Made by a program: the position numbers and the translations under genes. From positions 215,602 to 279,601 of the forward strand of contig JAJTBD010000001.1 in NCBI GenBank assembly GCA_021287075.1: a stretch of DNA of 64,000 bases, given 5' to 3'. Of the stretch, positions 8,661 through 20,730 are shown piece after piece. The notes below the pieces were generated by a model. It was not told the DNA's origin. It did not search any database and saw nothing but the letters and a program-made list of their open reading frames with translations. The first letter of the stretch is position 1; the number at the start of each line of letters is the position of its first letter. The DNA comes from Micrococcales bacterium (GTDB taxonomy: Bacteria > Actinomycetota > Actinomycetes > Actinomycetales > Dermatophilaceae).

Positions 8661-8692
8661 GGTGGACCCGTGCCTAACGGCACGGGTCCACC
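8661..8692. terminator. 14-bp perfect hairpin in the gcvH-garA gap
   Basis: GGTGGACCCGTGCC, loop TAAC, then the exact complement. There is no T-run after it, and it ends 9 nt before the ribosome binding site of garA. It could be a partial terminator for gcvH or a processing or stability element in the garA leader. Confidence 0.6.
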
Positions 8693-8716
8693 AGATCTAT
8701 CGGAGGGATGCTGACC

Positions 8717-9178
8717 ATGAGCGACATCGAGCGTGATGGACGCGACGAGCCCCGTGAGTCCTCGGGGCCCAACACCGCGCGCCTGACCGGCATCCCGTCC
8801 GCCGACGCCGTCGAGGCCGGTGCCGAGCTCGACATGTCGATCGCCCGCGCCAACCAGGCGACCGTCGACGCGCTGCGCGCCGGCACCGCACTGCTCGTGG
8901 TGCTGCGCGGCCCCAACACCGGTGCCCGCTTCCTCCTCGACGACGAGGAGGTGACCTCGGGTCGTCACCCCGAGAGCGACATCTTCCTCGACGATGTGAC
9001 CGTCTCCCGGCGACACGCGACCTTCCACCGCGAGGGCGACAGCTTCAGCGTCAGCGATGCCGGCTCGCTCAACGGCACCTATGTCAACCGCGAGCGCATC
9101 GACACGATCACCCTCCAGACCGGTGACGAGGTCCAGATCGGCAAGTTCCGCCTGGTGTTCTACGCAGGGAAGGCCTGA
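8717..9178 (+). CDS. garA: GarA/OdhI-type FHA domain protein
   Basis: 153 residues. The forkhead-associated domain (about residues 58-150) has the phosphothreonine-binding motifs GRHPESD (82-88), SRRH (97-100) and SLNGTYVN (117-124). GarA/OdhI binds and inhibits 2-oxoglutarate dehydrogenase and glutamate dehydrogenase. The family's N-terminal ETTS phosphorylation motif, through which PknB/PknG switch it off, is absent; the 57-residue N-terminus is acidic with no Thr-Thr pair. The ATG at 8717 is preferred to the one at 8708 because GGAGG then has normal spacing. Confidence 0.85.
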   Translation: MSDIERDGRDEPRESSGPNTARLTGIPSADAVEAGAELDMSIARANQATVDALRAGTALLVVLRGPNTGARFLLDDEEVTSGRHPESDIFLDDVTVSRRHATFHREGDSFSVSDAGSLNGTYVNRERIDTITLQTGDEVQIGKFRLVFYAGKA

Positions 9179-9187
9179 GCCACTCCC

Positions 9188-9895
9188 GTGCCTGGCCGAC
9201 GTCGCGGCTCGATGACCATCGGGTCGGTGCTGAAGAACCTGCAGGACGAGTTCCCCGACATCTCGATCTCCAAGATCCGCTTCCTCGAGGCGGAGGGGCT
9301 CGTGACGCCCGAGCGCACGCCGTCGGGCTATCGCACCTTCACTGCCAAGGATGTCGAGCGGCTGCGCTTCATCCTCACGGCGCAGCGTGACCGCTTCTGG
9401 CCGCTGAAGGTCATCCGCGAGGCACTGGACGCGATGGACCGCGGCCTGACCGATCCCGGGGCCGCCCTGGGCGAGCGGCCTCGCCCTCCCGCCCCCGCGG
9501 ACGACCCCGACCTCCCCGGCGCCGAGGCCCTGGCCGCTCCGCCCGAGCTGCGGCTGACCCGGGCCGAGCTGATGGACTCGGCAGGCCTGGACGACCGCGC
9601 GCTGGAGTCCCTGATCACCTTCGGGCTGCTGCGCGCCAGTGCTGACGGCCACTTCGACGACGCCGCCCTCGCGATCGCGCACGCCTCGGCCGCCCTGGCC
9701 AGGTTCGGACTGGAGCCGAGGCACCTGCGCCCCTTCCGGACGGCCGCCGACCGCGAGATCGGCCTGGTGCAGTTCGCGGCCGGGGCGCCGCGTGCCAGCG
9801 AGGAGGAGCTCGCGGCCAGGACCGCCGAGGTGCTGAGGCAGTGCCTCGCCCTGCACACCGCCCTGGTCAAGGCCGGGCTGCGCGCCGGCTCCTGA
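9188..9895 (+). CDS. ftsR: FtsR, MerR-family regulator (Rv1828-like)
   Basis: 235 residues. The N-terminal MerR winged helix has FPDISISKIRFLEAEGL and SGYRTF. The C-terminal helical domain includes LEPRHLRPFRTAADRE, matching the Rv1828/FtsR family. In Corynebacterium FtsR activates ftsZ. The genes garA, ftsR, bifunctional nuclease and MerR occur in the same order in mycobacteria. The start is GTG at 9188; an ATG at 9212 is possible. Confidence 0.88.
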   Translation: MPGRRRGSMTIGSVLKNLQDEFPDISISKIRFLEAEGLVTPERTPSGYRTFTAKDVERLRFILTAQRDRFWPLKVIREALDAMDRGLTDPGAALGERPRPPAPADDPDLPGAEALAAPPELRLTRAELMDSAGLDDRALESLITFGLLRASADGHFDDAALAIAHASAALARFGLEPRHLRPFRTAADREIGLVQFAAGAPRASEEELAARTAEVLRQCLALHTALVKAGLRAGS

Positions 9896-9959
9896 GCCGT
9901 CGAGGCAGTAGGGCGCCGGGGATGTCGGCGCCCGCCGGGTCCGGGGTAGCGTGGAGAGC

Positions 9960-10463
9960 GTGAAGCCGCTCGATGTCCTCGGTGTCCGAGTTGAGATGCC
10001 CACCAACCAGCCGGTCGTCCTCCTCCAGGAGCGCGGCGGAGACCGCTGTCTGCCGATCTGGATCGGGGCCGCGGAGGCCACGGCCATCGCCTACGCACAG
10101 CAGGGGATAGACCCGCCCCGCCCGCTCACCCACGACCTGCTCAAGAACGTCCTCGAGGCGCTCGACCACGAGCTGACCCAGGTGCGCATCGTGGCACTGG
10201 AGGAGGGGGTCTTCTACGCCACCCTGGTCGTGGACGACGATGTCGAGATCGACTCCCGGTCCTCCGACGCCATCGCCCTCGCGCTGCGCACCGGCACGCC
10301 GATCGTGGCACCCGAGGAGCTGATCGAGAGCGCCGGTGTGGCCCTCGACGCCGACACGCAGGAGTCTGGGGCCGAGGACGAGGTCGAGCGTTTCAAGGAG
10401 TTCCTCGATCATGTCTCCGCCGCGGATTTCGAGAACCCGGAGGCCCCCGAGGGGCGCGACTGA
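9960..10463 (+). CDS. Bifunctional nuclease family protein (DUF151, Rv1829-like)
   Basis: 167 residues with the DUF151 core LPIWIGAAEATAIA and PPRPLTHDL, followed by the C-terminal acidic segment DEVERFKEFLDHVS that is also seen in actinobacterial homologues. The plant and bacterial family is reported to have nuclease activity, but its role in actinobacteria is unclear. I chose GTG at 9960 over 9951 because TAGCGT (9947-9952) forms a -10 box 7 nt before it and overlaps the earlier GTG. Confidence 0.85.
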   Translation: MKPLDVLGVRVEMPTNQPVVLLQERGGDRCLPIWIGAAEATAIAYAQQGIDPPRPLTHDLLKNVLEALDHELTQVRIVALEEGVFYATLVVDDDVEIDSRSSDAIALALRTGTPIVAPEELIESAGVALDADTQESGAEDEVERFKEFLDHVSAADFENPEAPEGRD

Positions 10464-10638
10464 GCACAAAATCAAACCGTCATCTAGACCTTTACTGTTA
10501 CTGATGTGACGACGACACGCCGATATCGAACCGTCAGGGGTTAATTGACGCGGAGGTGTCCGGAGTCCTACCGTCGACCCATCAGGTCCAGTTACGGTCG
10601 TGTAGTTACACGCCCGTGCACCGCAAACGGAGGCAGCA
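10464..10638 (+). promoter_or_regulatory. Promoter and operator-like region before the second MerR gene
   Basis: This AT-richer gap contains a direct repeat AACCGTCA at 10476-10483 and 10529-10536 (53 bp apart). It also has a -35-like TTGACG at 10545-10550 with a weak -10 TACCGT at 10569-10574, and the palindrome CGTGTA-GT-TACACG at 10599-10612. The palindrome is a candidate MerR-type binding site. GGAGG lies just before the GTG start. Assignments are inference. Confidence 0.4.
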
Positions 10639-11214
<576 letters not shown>

Positions 11215-11229
11215 CCCGCACACCGCTGC

Positions 11230-11255
11230 GACCCGCCACCGACTGGTGGCGGGTC
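11230..11255 (+). terminator. Intrinsic terminator of the MerR gene
   Basis: GACCCGCCACC, loop GACT and GGTGGCGGGTC form a perfect 11-bp stem, followed by a short CCCGTTT tail. It separates the regulator from the glycine riboswitch. Confidence 0.75.
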
Positions 11256-11306
11256 GTCCCGTTTGTGGGCTCCCCACCTGCGGTAGATTGACTGGCGCTG
11301 CTCACC

Positions 11307-11429
11307 CCGCGTGGGAGAGTCCCCGGCCAGCCGGGGCGCCGAAGGGGCAAACTCCCCGGAACCTCTCAGGCACCCAGGACCACGCGGATCAGGCACCTCT
11401 GGAGGCGGGCGTCCCGCTGTCGACAGAGG
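11307..11429 (+). ncRNA. Glycine riboswitch (single aptamer) with downstream hairpin, gcvP leader
   Basis: The aptamer spans 11307-11387 and is closed by an 8-bp P1 stem (CCGCGTGG with CCACGCGG). Inside are the class hallmarks GGGAGAG, GCCGAAGGGGCAAAC and CCTCTCAGGCACC. A second hairpin at 11396-11429 (CCTCTG with CAGAGG around GCGGG-CGT-CCCGC) replaces the second aptamer often present in this class and may be the expression platform. It leads into gcvP, the expected target, which is normally switched on by glycine. A -10-like TAGATT is at 11284-11289. Confidence 0.88.
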
Positions 11430-11469
11430 GGGAGGCGTCCAGCTCGTGCCCGCTCGACCCAGGAGCCTC

Positions 11470-14361
<2,892 letters not shown>

Positions 14362-14428
14362 CTCGCTCGGCGGCCGAGCAGCGCAGCGCAGCGCTCGAGG
14401 CGCGGCGGCCGAGCAGCACAGCGCTCGA

Positions 14429-14468
14429 GCCTGAGGGCGCCCTCCGGACCGGGGGGGCGCCCTCAGGC
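14429..14468. terminator. Bidirectional terminator between gcvP and sbcC
   Basis: A 14-bp perfect stem (GCCTGAGGGCGCCC and its complement, extendable by three pairs including one G-T) lies between the convergent genes. Its right arm contains the sbcC stop codon. The flanking 14366-14428 holds an imperfect duplication of GCGGCCGAGCAGC...CAGCGCTCGAG. Confidence 0.7.
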
Positions 14469-17400
14469 GGCGTCGGTGCCCTCGCGGCCCGCATCCGTGG
14501 CGTCGTGGCTGGCGTCGGTGCCGTCGTGGCTGGCATCCGTGCCGTCGTGGCGCACGCGGACACTCGAGCCCTGAGGGGTCTTGGCGACCTCGATCTGCAC
14601 GGGGATGCGCAGGCGCAGGTCGCCGACGTGGCTGACGACTCCCACCGCCCGGCCGCCAGACCGGAGCGTGTCGAGCACGGCCATGACCTCCTCCAGGCGC
14701 TCCTCGTCGAGCGTGCCGAAGCCCTCGTCGATGAAGAGGGTCTGGAGGTCGAAGCCGCCTGCCTCCTCGCGCACCGCGTCGGCCAGGCCGAGCGCCAGGG
14801 ACAGCGAGACCATGAAGGACTCGCCACCGGAGAGGGTGGAGGTGTCACGGCTGTGGCCGGTCCAGCGGTCTCGGACCGCGAGGCCAAGCCCGGCCCGGCT
14901 GCGCCGGTTGGCCGGGGTGTCGTCGTATTCGAGCTCGTAGCGGCCATCGCCCATCGTGGCCAGCCGCTCGTTGGACAACGAGACCACGCGCTCGAGCCGC
15001 GCGGCCAGCACATAGGTCGACAGCGCCATCTTGCGGACGTTGTCGCCATGGCCCTGGGTCAGGTCGGCGAGGGCGCTCAGGGCGTGGGACCGCTCCTGAG
15101 CCGGGCCCAGCGACCCCACCTGCGCGCGGATCCGGGCCGCCTGGCTCTGCGCACGGGTCAGTGCCTCGCGCGCAGTGGTCTCCGCGGCCTTGGCCTGGAG
15201 GTGGGCGCGCTTGGTCTCTCGGAGCCGCTCCGTGGCGGCCGCCAGGTCGGGCTCGTCGGCAGCCATCGCAACCGCCACCTCGGCGTCGGCCAGCACATCC
15301 TGGGCCCGGGTCCACTCCCGGTCGTAGGCGCCGATCTGCTCGCGCAGGCCGGTGCGCTCACGCAGGGGGAGGGCAGCCTCCAGCGCCGCTGCCTCGTCGT
15401 CAAAGTCGTTGTCGCGCAGCACCTCTCGCAGCGCCACGGCACGCTCCCGCAGGGTCGCGGACGCAGTCTCGCGGGTCTGGTGTGCGGTGAGGAGCCGCTC
15501 GACGGCCGTGACCGTGGACGTGTGCCCCCGGCGCACGCCCGCAAGGGCCGCGGCCAGCGCGGTGAGCGCCTGCCCCGCCTGGGTGAGGCCGGCGCCGATC
15601 GCGGCGGCGCGCCGGTCACGAGAGCCGTCGGCGTCGAGCCCTGCTGCCGAGCCCAGCGCCTCGATGGCCTCGCTGACAGCTGCGCGGGCGGCGGCCTCGT
15701 CGGGGACGGCGACGCAACAGCAGTCGCCGCGGTGCTCTGCGAGCTGGCCTCGGAGTCGCAGCAGCTCCTGGGTGGTGGATGCTGCGGCCGCATCGAGGCC
15801 CTCGACGAGCTGGGAGGTGCGGGTCTGCAGGGCGGTGACCTCGGCTGCCGTGGCGCTGGCCTCGTCACGCGCGCGCCCGAGCGCCGCCGTCGCCAGCGAC
15901 AGCTGGCCCGCGGTCTCTGTCAACGACTGCACACGCTCGGTCGCCTCGGCCATTGCCAGGGTGAGCTCTGCGTCGAGTGGCCCCTCGCCGAGCCGGCCCA
16001 CAAGCGTCTCGACCTGCGACTGGTCTCGGGCCAGCGCCGCGCAGGCGCGGGTGTGGCGACTCTCGGCGTCGGCGCGGGCGCCCTCGGCGGCCTCGATCTG
16101 CTCGGGCGTGACACCCGAGTGGCGCTGGGCAGGTGTCGGATGCTGGGTGGACCCGCAGACGGGGCAGGGGCAGCCGTCGTCGAGGGAGGCGGCAAGCTCA
16201 CCGGCCATGTCGGCCAGCCTGGCCTCCTGGAGGCTGACGAGCTGCTCGCGGGCGGTCGTCCAGACCTCGCGGGCGTGCTCGGCGGCCAGCCCTGCACGAG
16301 CGGCCGAGTCGCGGGCCTCTGCCAGCTGGGCCAGCAGGGAGGTGCGCTCGGCGAGTGAGGCCAGCGCCGACTTGGCGGAGACCAGTGCGAGGGCTGCCTC
16401 GCGGGAGCGCTCCGCGGTCGCGCTGTGGGCGGCGATCTCGTCGGCGATGGTACGACGTCGGGACTCCAATGCCTCGAACGTGCTTGCCGCAGAGAGGATC
16501 TCGTCGGCGTGCCCTGCCCAGGTGTGGGCCTGCTGCGCGGCTGCGGTGGCGGCCCGCCCAGCGAGGAGGATGGGGTCGCTGTGGCTGCGCGCAGCGCCCA
16601 GCTGCTCAGCGAGAAGGGCAGCCGTGCCGGGCGTGAGGGTCACGGGCTCGGCGAGGAAGGCAGCCGTTTCGGGCGAGAACGTCGCCAGGTCGCCAGTCAT
16701 GTCGGGCGAGAGGGTCGCAGCGGCGGCGGTGAGGTCGACGCGCTCGGCAAACTCCGCGGTGAGTGTCGACAGGGCCTCGAGGCGGGCCGTGGCAAGACGC
16801 TCGCCGGCGTCGCTCGCGTCGTCTGAAGCCGCCCGCTGGAGACCGATCGCCGCGTCGCAGCACGCAGACCGGTCGGCGGCCTCGAGGCGGGCCCGCAGGG
16901 CATCTGTCGCCGCCGCGCCCTCGGCCATCTCGTCGAGCAGCAGCGAGGCACGGCGGCCGCGCGTCTGGAGCTCGGCGGTGCGCCGCGCCGCGGACTCCTG
17001 GGTCGTCGCCGTGGCCTCGTCGAGCGACGCAGCGTCGAGCACGGCCTGAGCGAGCCCGGCCAGCTCCTCGAGCTGGCCGAGGGTGCCGTCGAGGGCTGCC
17101 GGGATCTCGGCGATCGGAAGCCCGGTCCAGTCGGTGTCTGCCACGGGGGGCGTCTCGCGCAGCGGGTCGGCATCGACGCTGTGGGGCAGCGCGGCCAGAC
17201 CGTCGCCCAGGGAGCGCAAGGCCTCCTGGAGCCGTGCGGACTCGGCGCGCACCTGCTCGGCGGCCGCACGCCGCTGCTGACCCAGCCATGCCTCCACATC
17301 GGTGAAGCCAGAGACATCGAAGAGCCGCTGGAGGAGCTGCGCGCGCTCGTCGGCACCGGCACGCAGGAAGGCGGCGAAGTCGCCCTGGGGCAGCATCACC

Positions 17401-17843
17401 ACGCGGGCGAACTGGTCGCGGCCGAGCCCGATCACCGTGCGGATGACGTCGTCGGCCTCGCCATGGCGGGTGGCCAGCGTCGACCAGGCGGACCCGTCAT
17501 GCTCCTCGAGATGGACGGTGGCGGGGACGTCGGTGCCCCGGCCCGGACGGGTGAATGCCGGGCTGCGCGTGACCCGCAGCCGCCGCCCGGAGGAGGTGAA
17601 GTCAAGCGTGACGACCGGCCTGGTGCCGGGCTCGGCATGCTGGGAGGCCAGCGACCGAGCGGAGCGATCGCCGGGCACATCGGCAAAGAGGGCGAAGCAG
17701 ACCGCGTCGAGCAGGCTGGTCTTGCCCGCGCCGGTGGGCCCGTGGACCAGGAAGAGGCCCGCGTCGCTCACCGCGTCGAAGTCGATGTCGACGCGGTCGC
17801 GGAACGGACCGAAGGCGCTCACCTCGAGCGAGTGGATCCTCAT
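14463..17843 (-). CDS. sbcC: SbcC, ATPase subunit of the SbcCD (Rad50/Mre11-type) nuclease
   Basis: 1126 residues. The N-terminal Walker A is HGPTGAGKTSL (34-44). Two long coiled coils flank the zinc hook CPCPVCGS (near residue 558). The C-terminal signature LSGGESFM and Walker B LFIDEGFGTLD (near residue 1030) complete the ATPase. With SbcD it opens hairpins and processes blocked DNA ends. The ATG at 17843 lies 1 nt after the sbcD stop, so it is preferred over an upstream in-frame start. The tail after the ATPase domain carries a short acidic heptad repeat. Confidence 0.94.
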   Translation of the reverse strand: MRIHSLEVSAFGPFRDRVDIDFDAVSDAGLFLVHGPTGAGKTSLLDAVCFALFADVPGDRSARSLASQHAEPGTRPVVTLDFTSSGRRLRVTRSPAFTRPGRGTDVPATVHLEEHDGSAWSTLATRHGEADDVIRTVIGLGRDQFARVVMLPQGDFAAFLRAGADERAQLLQRLFDVSGFTDVEAWLGQQRRAAAEQVRAESARLQEALRSLGDGLAALPHSVDADPLRETPPVADTDWTGLPIAEIPAALDGTLGQLEELAGLAQAVLDAASLDEATATTQESAARRTAELQTRGRRASLLLDEMAEGAAATDALRARLEAADRSACCDAAIGLQRAASDDASDAGERLATARLEALSTLTAEFAERVDLTAAAATLSPDMTGDLATFSPETAAFLAEPVTLTPGTAALLAEQLGAARSHSDPILLAGRAATAAAQQAHTWAGHADEILSAASTFEALESRRRTIADEIAAHSATAERSREAALALVSAKSALASLAERTSLLAQLAEARDSAARAGLAAEHAREVWTTAREQLVSLQEARLADMAGELAASLDDGCPCPVCGSTQHPTPAQRHSGVTPEQIEAAEGARADAESRHTRACAALARDQSQVETLVGRLGEGPLDAELTLAMAEATERVQSLTETAGQLSLATAALGRARDEASATAAEVTALQTRTSQLVEGLDAAAASTTQELLRLRGQLAEHRGDCCCVAVPDEAAARAAVSEAIEALGSAAGLDADGSRDRRAAAIGAGLTQAGQALTALAAALAGVRRGHTSTVTAVERLLTAHQTRETASATLRERAVALREVLRDNDFDDEAAALEAALPLRERTGLREQIGAYDREWTRAQDVLADAEVAVAMAADEPDLAAATERLRETKRAHLQAKAAETTAREALTRAQSQAARIRAQVGSLGPAQERSHALSALADLTQGHGDNVRKMALSTYVLAARLERVVSLSNERLATMGDGRYELEYDDTPANRRSRAGLGLAVRDRWTGHSRDTSTLSGGESFMVSLSLALGLADAVREEAGGFDLQTLFIDEGFGTLDEERLEEVMAVLDTLRSGGRAVGVVSHVGDLRLRIPVQIEVAKTPQGSSVRVRHDGTDASHDGTDASHDATDAGREGTDAA
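14470..14553 (-). repeat. 21-bp tandem repeat encoding the SbcC C-terminal tail
   Basis: Three clear units (14491-14511, 14512-14532, 14533-14553) and one degenerate unit (14470-14490) encode a 7-residue repeat of the form HDGTDAS. It lies after the conserved SbcC ATPase domain and looks like slippage-prone extension of a disordered tail. Confidence 0.7.
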
Positions 17844-17844
17844 C

Positions 17845-19065
17845 TCAGGCGACACCCCTGTCGTGGCGGCGGCCATCGGCGGACGCCGCAGCGTCGCCGG
17901 ACCTCAGCCCATCGCGCCCGACGCCGCCCTCACCGTCGCGCCCGGCCCGCTCGAGCCGGGAGCGCTCGATGGCCTCGCGCAGCAGCCCCCGCTCGGTGGG
18001 GGTGGCCTCGGCGCCGCCGCGCACGTGGGCGACGAAGTCACAGCAGACATCGAGCGGGCTGCGGGCAGCGACCCGGGAGGCATAGCTGGTGATGGGTGTC
18101 GCGGCGCCCTGTGGGTCGAAGGACAGCGAGAGCGTGTGGGGGAAGCGGCGACGCAGCTGCTCCATCGCACCCAGCGGCCGGATCGGATCGGTGAGCACGA
18201 CCTGGCACCACGCGTCCTCGGCATGGTCGTGCTCCCGGCTGCCGAGCAGATCGGCGAGTTCGCCGCGCAGCACCGCCAGCCGGCGGTGCACGGGCGCCGC
18301 CACCGCCTCTGCCTGGGCCGGGCCCTCGCCCACGGTCACCAGCCAGGAGCCCTTGGTGTGGGCCGCCTCGCCGAACGACATGGCCACCGGCGAGCCGGAA
18401 TAGCGGGCGTGCTCGGCGACCTGCTGCGGGCCGTGGATGTGGCCGAGCGCGACGTAGTCGACATCACCGAAGACATCTGTCGGCACCGCGCTGACACCTC
18501 CCACGGAGATGTCGCGCTCGGAGGAGCTGGTGGTCGCACCGGTCACGAACGCGTGGGCCATCACCACCGCCGGGCCGCCCCGTCGCTCGCGGTCGGCCTG
18601 GACCCGCTGCATGGCGGAGCGCAGCACGCCCGCGTGTGTGCGGTCGGCCGACCCCAGGGGCCCGGCGGCGGCCTCGGGCTCGAGATAGGGGAGGGGATAG
18701 ACGGCGACGCCGCCGACCTCGACCGGGCGGCCGATGTCACGCACATCGGTGCGGATGTGCAGACCGGCCCGCTCGAGCAGGCCGGAGCCGAAGCCGAGCC
18801 GGATGGTCGAGTCGTGGTTGCCGCTGGAGACGATGACCGTCGCGCCGGTGTCGACCAGCCGCTCGAGGGTGTCACCGAGGAGGCGCACGGCCTCGGGCGA
18901 GGGGAGCGCCCGGTCATAGACATCGCCGGAGACCAGGACCGCGTCCACCTGCTCGGACCGGGCGGTCTCGACCAGGTGGTCGAGGAAGAGCTCATGCGCA
19001 GGAGCCAGCCCGACCTGGTGGAACGAGCGTCCCAGGTGCCAGTCGGAGGTGTGGATCAAGCGCAT
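17845..19065 (-). CDS. sbcD: SbcD, exonuclease subunit of SbcCD
   Basis: 406 residues. The calcineurin-like metallophosphoesterase motifs are in order: SDWHLGR (7-13), GDVYDRA (near 48), SSGNHDS (near 80) and later GHIHGPQ. It is the first gene of the sbcD-sbcC operon. TAGCCT (19073-19078 read on the minus strand) lies 7 nt before the ATG with no ribosome binding site, indicating a leaderless message. Confidence 0.94.
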   Translation of the reverse strand: MRLIHTSDWHLGRSFHQVGLAPAHELFLDHLVETARSEQVDAVLVSGDVYDRALPSPEAVRLLGDTLERLVDTGATVIVSSGNHDSTIRLGFGSGLLERAGLHIRTDVRDIGRPVEVGGVAVYPLPYLEPEAAAGPLGSADRTHAGVLRSAMQRVQADRERRGGPAVVMAHAFVTGATTSSSERDISVGGVSAVPTDVFGDVDYVALGHIHGPQQVAEHARYSGSPVAMSFGEAAHTKGSWLVTVGEGPAQAEAVAAPVHRRLAVLRGELADLLGSREHDHAEDAWCQVVLTDPIRPLGAMEQLRRRFPHTLSLSFDPQGAATPITSYASRVAARSPLDVCCDFVAHVRGGAEATPTERGLLREAIERSRLERAGRDGEGGVGRDGLRSGDAAASADGRRHDRGVA

Positions 19066-19193
19066 ACCCGAGAGGCTAGGAGAGAGGTCCGACAGTCGAG
19101 TGGAGGCAGGACGGCGCGCCCCGCATGGCCTGTGTCATGATCGACGGCGTCGAGGTCACCGGCGGTCCTGGTGGCCGCCTCCGACAAAAGGGG

Positions 19194-20684
19194 ATGACCG
19201 ACGTGGGCGCAGAGGTCCAGGCAGCCAGCTATACCCGTGAGCAGCGCCAGCGCTATCGAGAGAAGGTGCGCCAGAACCTCGACGTCTTCGAGCGGATGCT
19301 GGCCGAGAGCGCCTTCGAGATGGCCCGGCCGATGACCGGCATGGAGATCGAGCTCAACCTCGTCGACGAGGGCTGCCAGCCCCATTTCCACAACGCCGAG
19401 GTGCTCGAGGCGATCGCCGACCCCGGCTATCAGACGGAGCTGGCCCAATACAACATCGAGCTCAACGTCGACCCGAGGCCCCTGCCCGGGGACTCCGCCC
19501 TCCAGCTGGAGGAGGACCTGCGGCATTCGCTCAACGCCGCCGACGCCAAGGCCCAGGAGGTCGGCTCGCGGATCGTCCCCATCGGGATCCTGCCGACCCT
19601 CATGCCCGAGCACTTCCAGCAGGAGTGGATCAGCGACAACCTGCGGTATGCCGCGCTGAACGACTCGATCTTCGTGGCCCGCGGCGAGGACATCGCCATC
19701 GACATCGAGGGCCCGACGGGGGAGCGGCTGCATGTCTTCGCCGACTCGATCGCGCCCGAGTCGGCGTGCACCTCGGTGCAGCTGCATCTCCAGGTCGCCC
19801 CGCGCGACTTCGCCCGGCACTGGAACGCCGCGCAGGCGCTGTCCGCGCCCCAGCTGGCGCTGGCCGCCAACAGCCCCTTCTTCTTCGGCAAGCACCTGCA
19901 CGCCGAGACGCGCATCGAGCTGTTCACCCAGTCCACCGACACCCGCCCCATCGAGCTGCGCAACCAGGGGGTGCGGCCCCGCGTCTTCTTCGGGGAGCGG
20001 TGGATCACCTCGATCTTCGACCTGTTCGAGGAGAACGTCCGCTACTTCCCGGCGCTGCTGGCCGACACCACCGACGAGGACCCCGTCGCAGTGCTCGACG
20101 CCGGCGGGGCACCCGAGCTGGCCGAGCTGCGGCTGCACAACGGCACGATCTACCGGTGGAACCGGCCCATCTACGACATCGTGGGGGACCGGCCCCATCT
20201 GCGCGTCGAGAACCGCGTGCTGCCCGCCGGGCCCACGATCATCGACGTGCTGGCAAACGCCGCGTTCTACTACGGCGTGATCCGGCGGCTGGCCGCCGAC
20301 GACCGCCCCGTCTGGACCCGGATGAGCTTCGCCGCCGCAGAGCAGAACTTCCGCACCGCCGCGCGGCAGGGCCTGGAGTCCCGCCTCTACTGGCCCGGCT
20401 TCGGCGAGCTCGCCAGCGACGAGCTGGTGCTGCGCCATCTGCTGCCGCTGGCCAACGAGGGGCTGGAGGACTGGGGTGTCTCGCAGGCCGTGCGCGACCG
20501 CTATCTCTCGGTGATCGAGGGCCGCTGCACCACGGGCGTCAACGGCGCCCAGTGGCAGGTCGAGGCGGTCCGCCGACTGGAGGAGCGGGGGGCAGACCGG
20601 GCCACCGCGCTGTCCCAGATGCTCGCGGCATACATCGAGCGGATGGACACCAACGCCCCCGTGCACACGTGGGAGCTGCCCTGA
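19194..20684 (+). CDS. Glutamate-cysteine ligase family (GCS2) protein
   Basis: 496 residues. Carboxylate-amine ligase of the GCS2 family, with the metal/ATP-binding stretch MTGMEIELNLVDEG and the segments SACTSVQLHLQV and LRVENRVLPAGPTIID. Family members make gamma-glutamyl amides, such as gamma-glutamylcysteine for low-molecular thiols, but the substrate here is not fixed by the sequence. The ATG at 19194 has AAAGGGG close upstream. Starts at 19125 or GTG 19203 are alternatives. It stands alone between sbcD (divergent) and a membrane protein gene. Confidence 0.82.
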   Translation: MTDVGAEVQAASYTREQRQRYREKVRQNLDVFERMLAESAFEMARPMTGMEIELNLVDEGCQPHFHNAEVLEAIADPGYQTELAQYNIELNVDPRPLPGDSALQLEEDLRHSLNAADAKAQEVGSRIVPIGILPTLMPEHFQQEWISDNLRYAALNDSIFVARGEDIAIDIEGPTGERLHVFADSIAPESACTSVQLHLQVAPRDFARHWNAAQALSAPQLALAANSPFFFGKHLHAETRIELFTQSTDTRPIELRNQGVRPRVFFGERWITSIFDLFEENVRYFPALLADTTDEDPVAVLDAGGAPELAELRLHNGTIYRWNRPIYDIVGDRPHLRVENRVLPAGPTIIDVLANAAFYYGVIRRLAADDRPVWTRMSFAAAEQNFRTAARQGLESRLYWPGFGELASDELVLRHLLPLANEGLEDWGVSQAVRDRYLSVIEGRCTTGVNGAQWQVEAVRRLEERGADRATALSQMLAAYIERMDTNAPVHTWELP

Positions 20685-20730
20685 CCCGATCCGGGGCCCG
20701 GCGCGCGCACCGCGCCGCTAGGATCGCGCC

